This document shows positions 5,147 through 5,219 of a stretch of DNA of 5,219 nucleotides, in pieces; positions within the stretch are counted from its first letter, which is position 1; each line of letters begins with the position of its first letter. The DNA lies in the NCBI GenBank assembly GCA_031283835.1, contig JAITBA010000171.1, positions 1 to 5,219 on the forward strand, written 5' to 3'. Source of the DNA: Oscillospiraceae bacterium. Its GTDB lineage: Bacteria > Bacillota > Clostridia > Oscillospirales > Acutalibacteraceae. The notes below the pieces were generated by a model that made no database searches, was not told where the DNA came from, and saw only the letters and a list, made by a program, of their open reading frames with translations. The position numbers and the translations under genes are program-made.

Positions 5147-5219
5147 TTGTCATTCTACGAAACCAACTCCTCGGCCTACAGCGCCACAGCGTATGCGGCA
5201 CACGCGTTTGATGAAGCCG
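5147..5219 (+). CDS. 5' end of an unidentified gene, TTG start, cut by the window edge
   Basis: Only the first 24 codons are visible, beginning MSFYETNSSAYSATAYAAHA and then FDEA. The TTG at 5147 is placed 7 nt after GAGGTG (5134-5139), the best ribosome site here. An ATG at 5132 stops after two codons, and a GTG at 5142 is too close to the site and would give a proline-arginine-rich reading that looks unlike a protein. The visible part is rich in Ala, Ser and Tyr and is too short to identify. Confidence 0.65.
   Translation, partial: MSFYETNSSAYSATAYAAHAFDEA

Overview
The window looks like a piece of a Firmicute, probably clostridial, chromosome. The signs are purine-rich AGGAGG-type ribosome binding sites, GTG and TTG starts next to ATG, near-consensus vegetative (sigma-A type) promoters, and AT-rich A/T-tract intergenic regions between GC-richer genes. 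This placement is an inference from sequence style. No rRNA, tRNA, CRISPR array, insertion sequence or phage gene is visible.

Left half (1-3861): a sugar or polyol metabolism cluster. Two genes lie on the minus strand, read right to left. The first encodes a Gfo/Idh/MocA-family NAD(P)-dependent oxidoreductase (913-1998). The second encodes a sugar phosphate isomerase/epimerase-type TIM barrel (4-732). The 180-nt gap between them holds a long inverted repeat with two alternative pairings. Divergent to them, across a 330-nt A/T-tract-rich regulatory region, is a GPH-family (MelB-like) cation:sugar symporter homologue (2329-3861, plus strand). The natural reading is uptake by the transporter followed by oxidation and isomerisation or epimerisation in the cytoplasm. 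The substrate cannot be read from the sequence.

Right half (3908-5219): a different, less recognisable unit. An unfamiliar 220-residue protein with a C-terminal CxxC...CxC zinc-ribbon-like tail is encoded on the minus strand (3908-4570). Back to back with it, on the plus strand, is a 58-residue acidic, amphipathic-looking small protein with a GTG start (4725-4901). The two share a 154-nt intergenic region with two near-consensus divergent promoters. The small gene has its own strong promoter, strong ribosome binding site and a clear intrinsic terminator, so it looks like a well-expressed single-gene transcript. This small gene and its divergent partner are the most plausible undescribed content here. 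After the terminator come a 12-bp palindrome, a short direct repeat, an extended -10 promoter candidate and the first 24 codons of a TTG-initiated gene that runs off the right edge.

A short motif, AAGATGAT or TTAAGATGA, recurs at four places in the window. All four lie in the noncoding regions upstream of genes.
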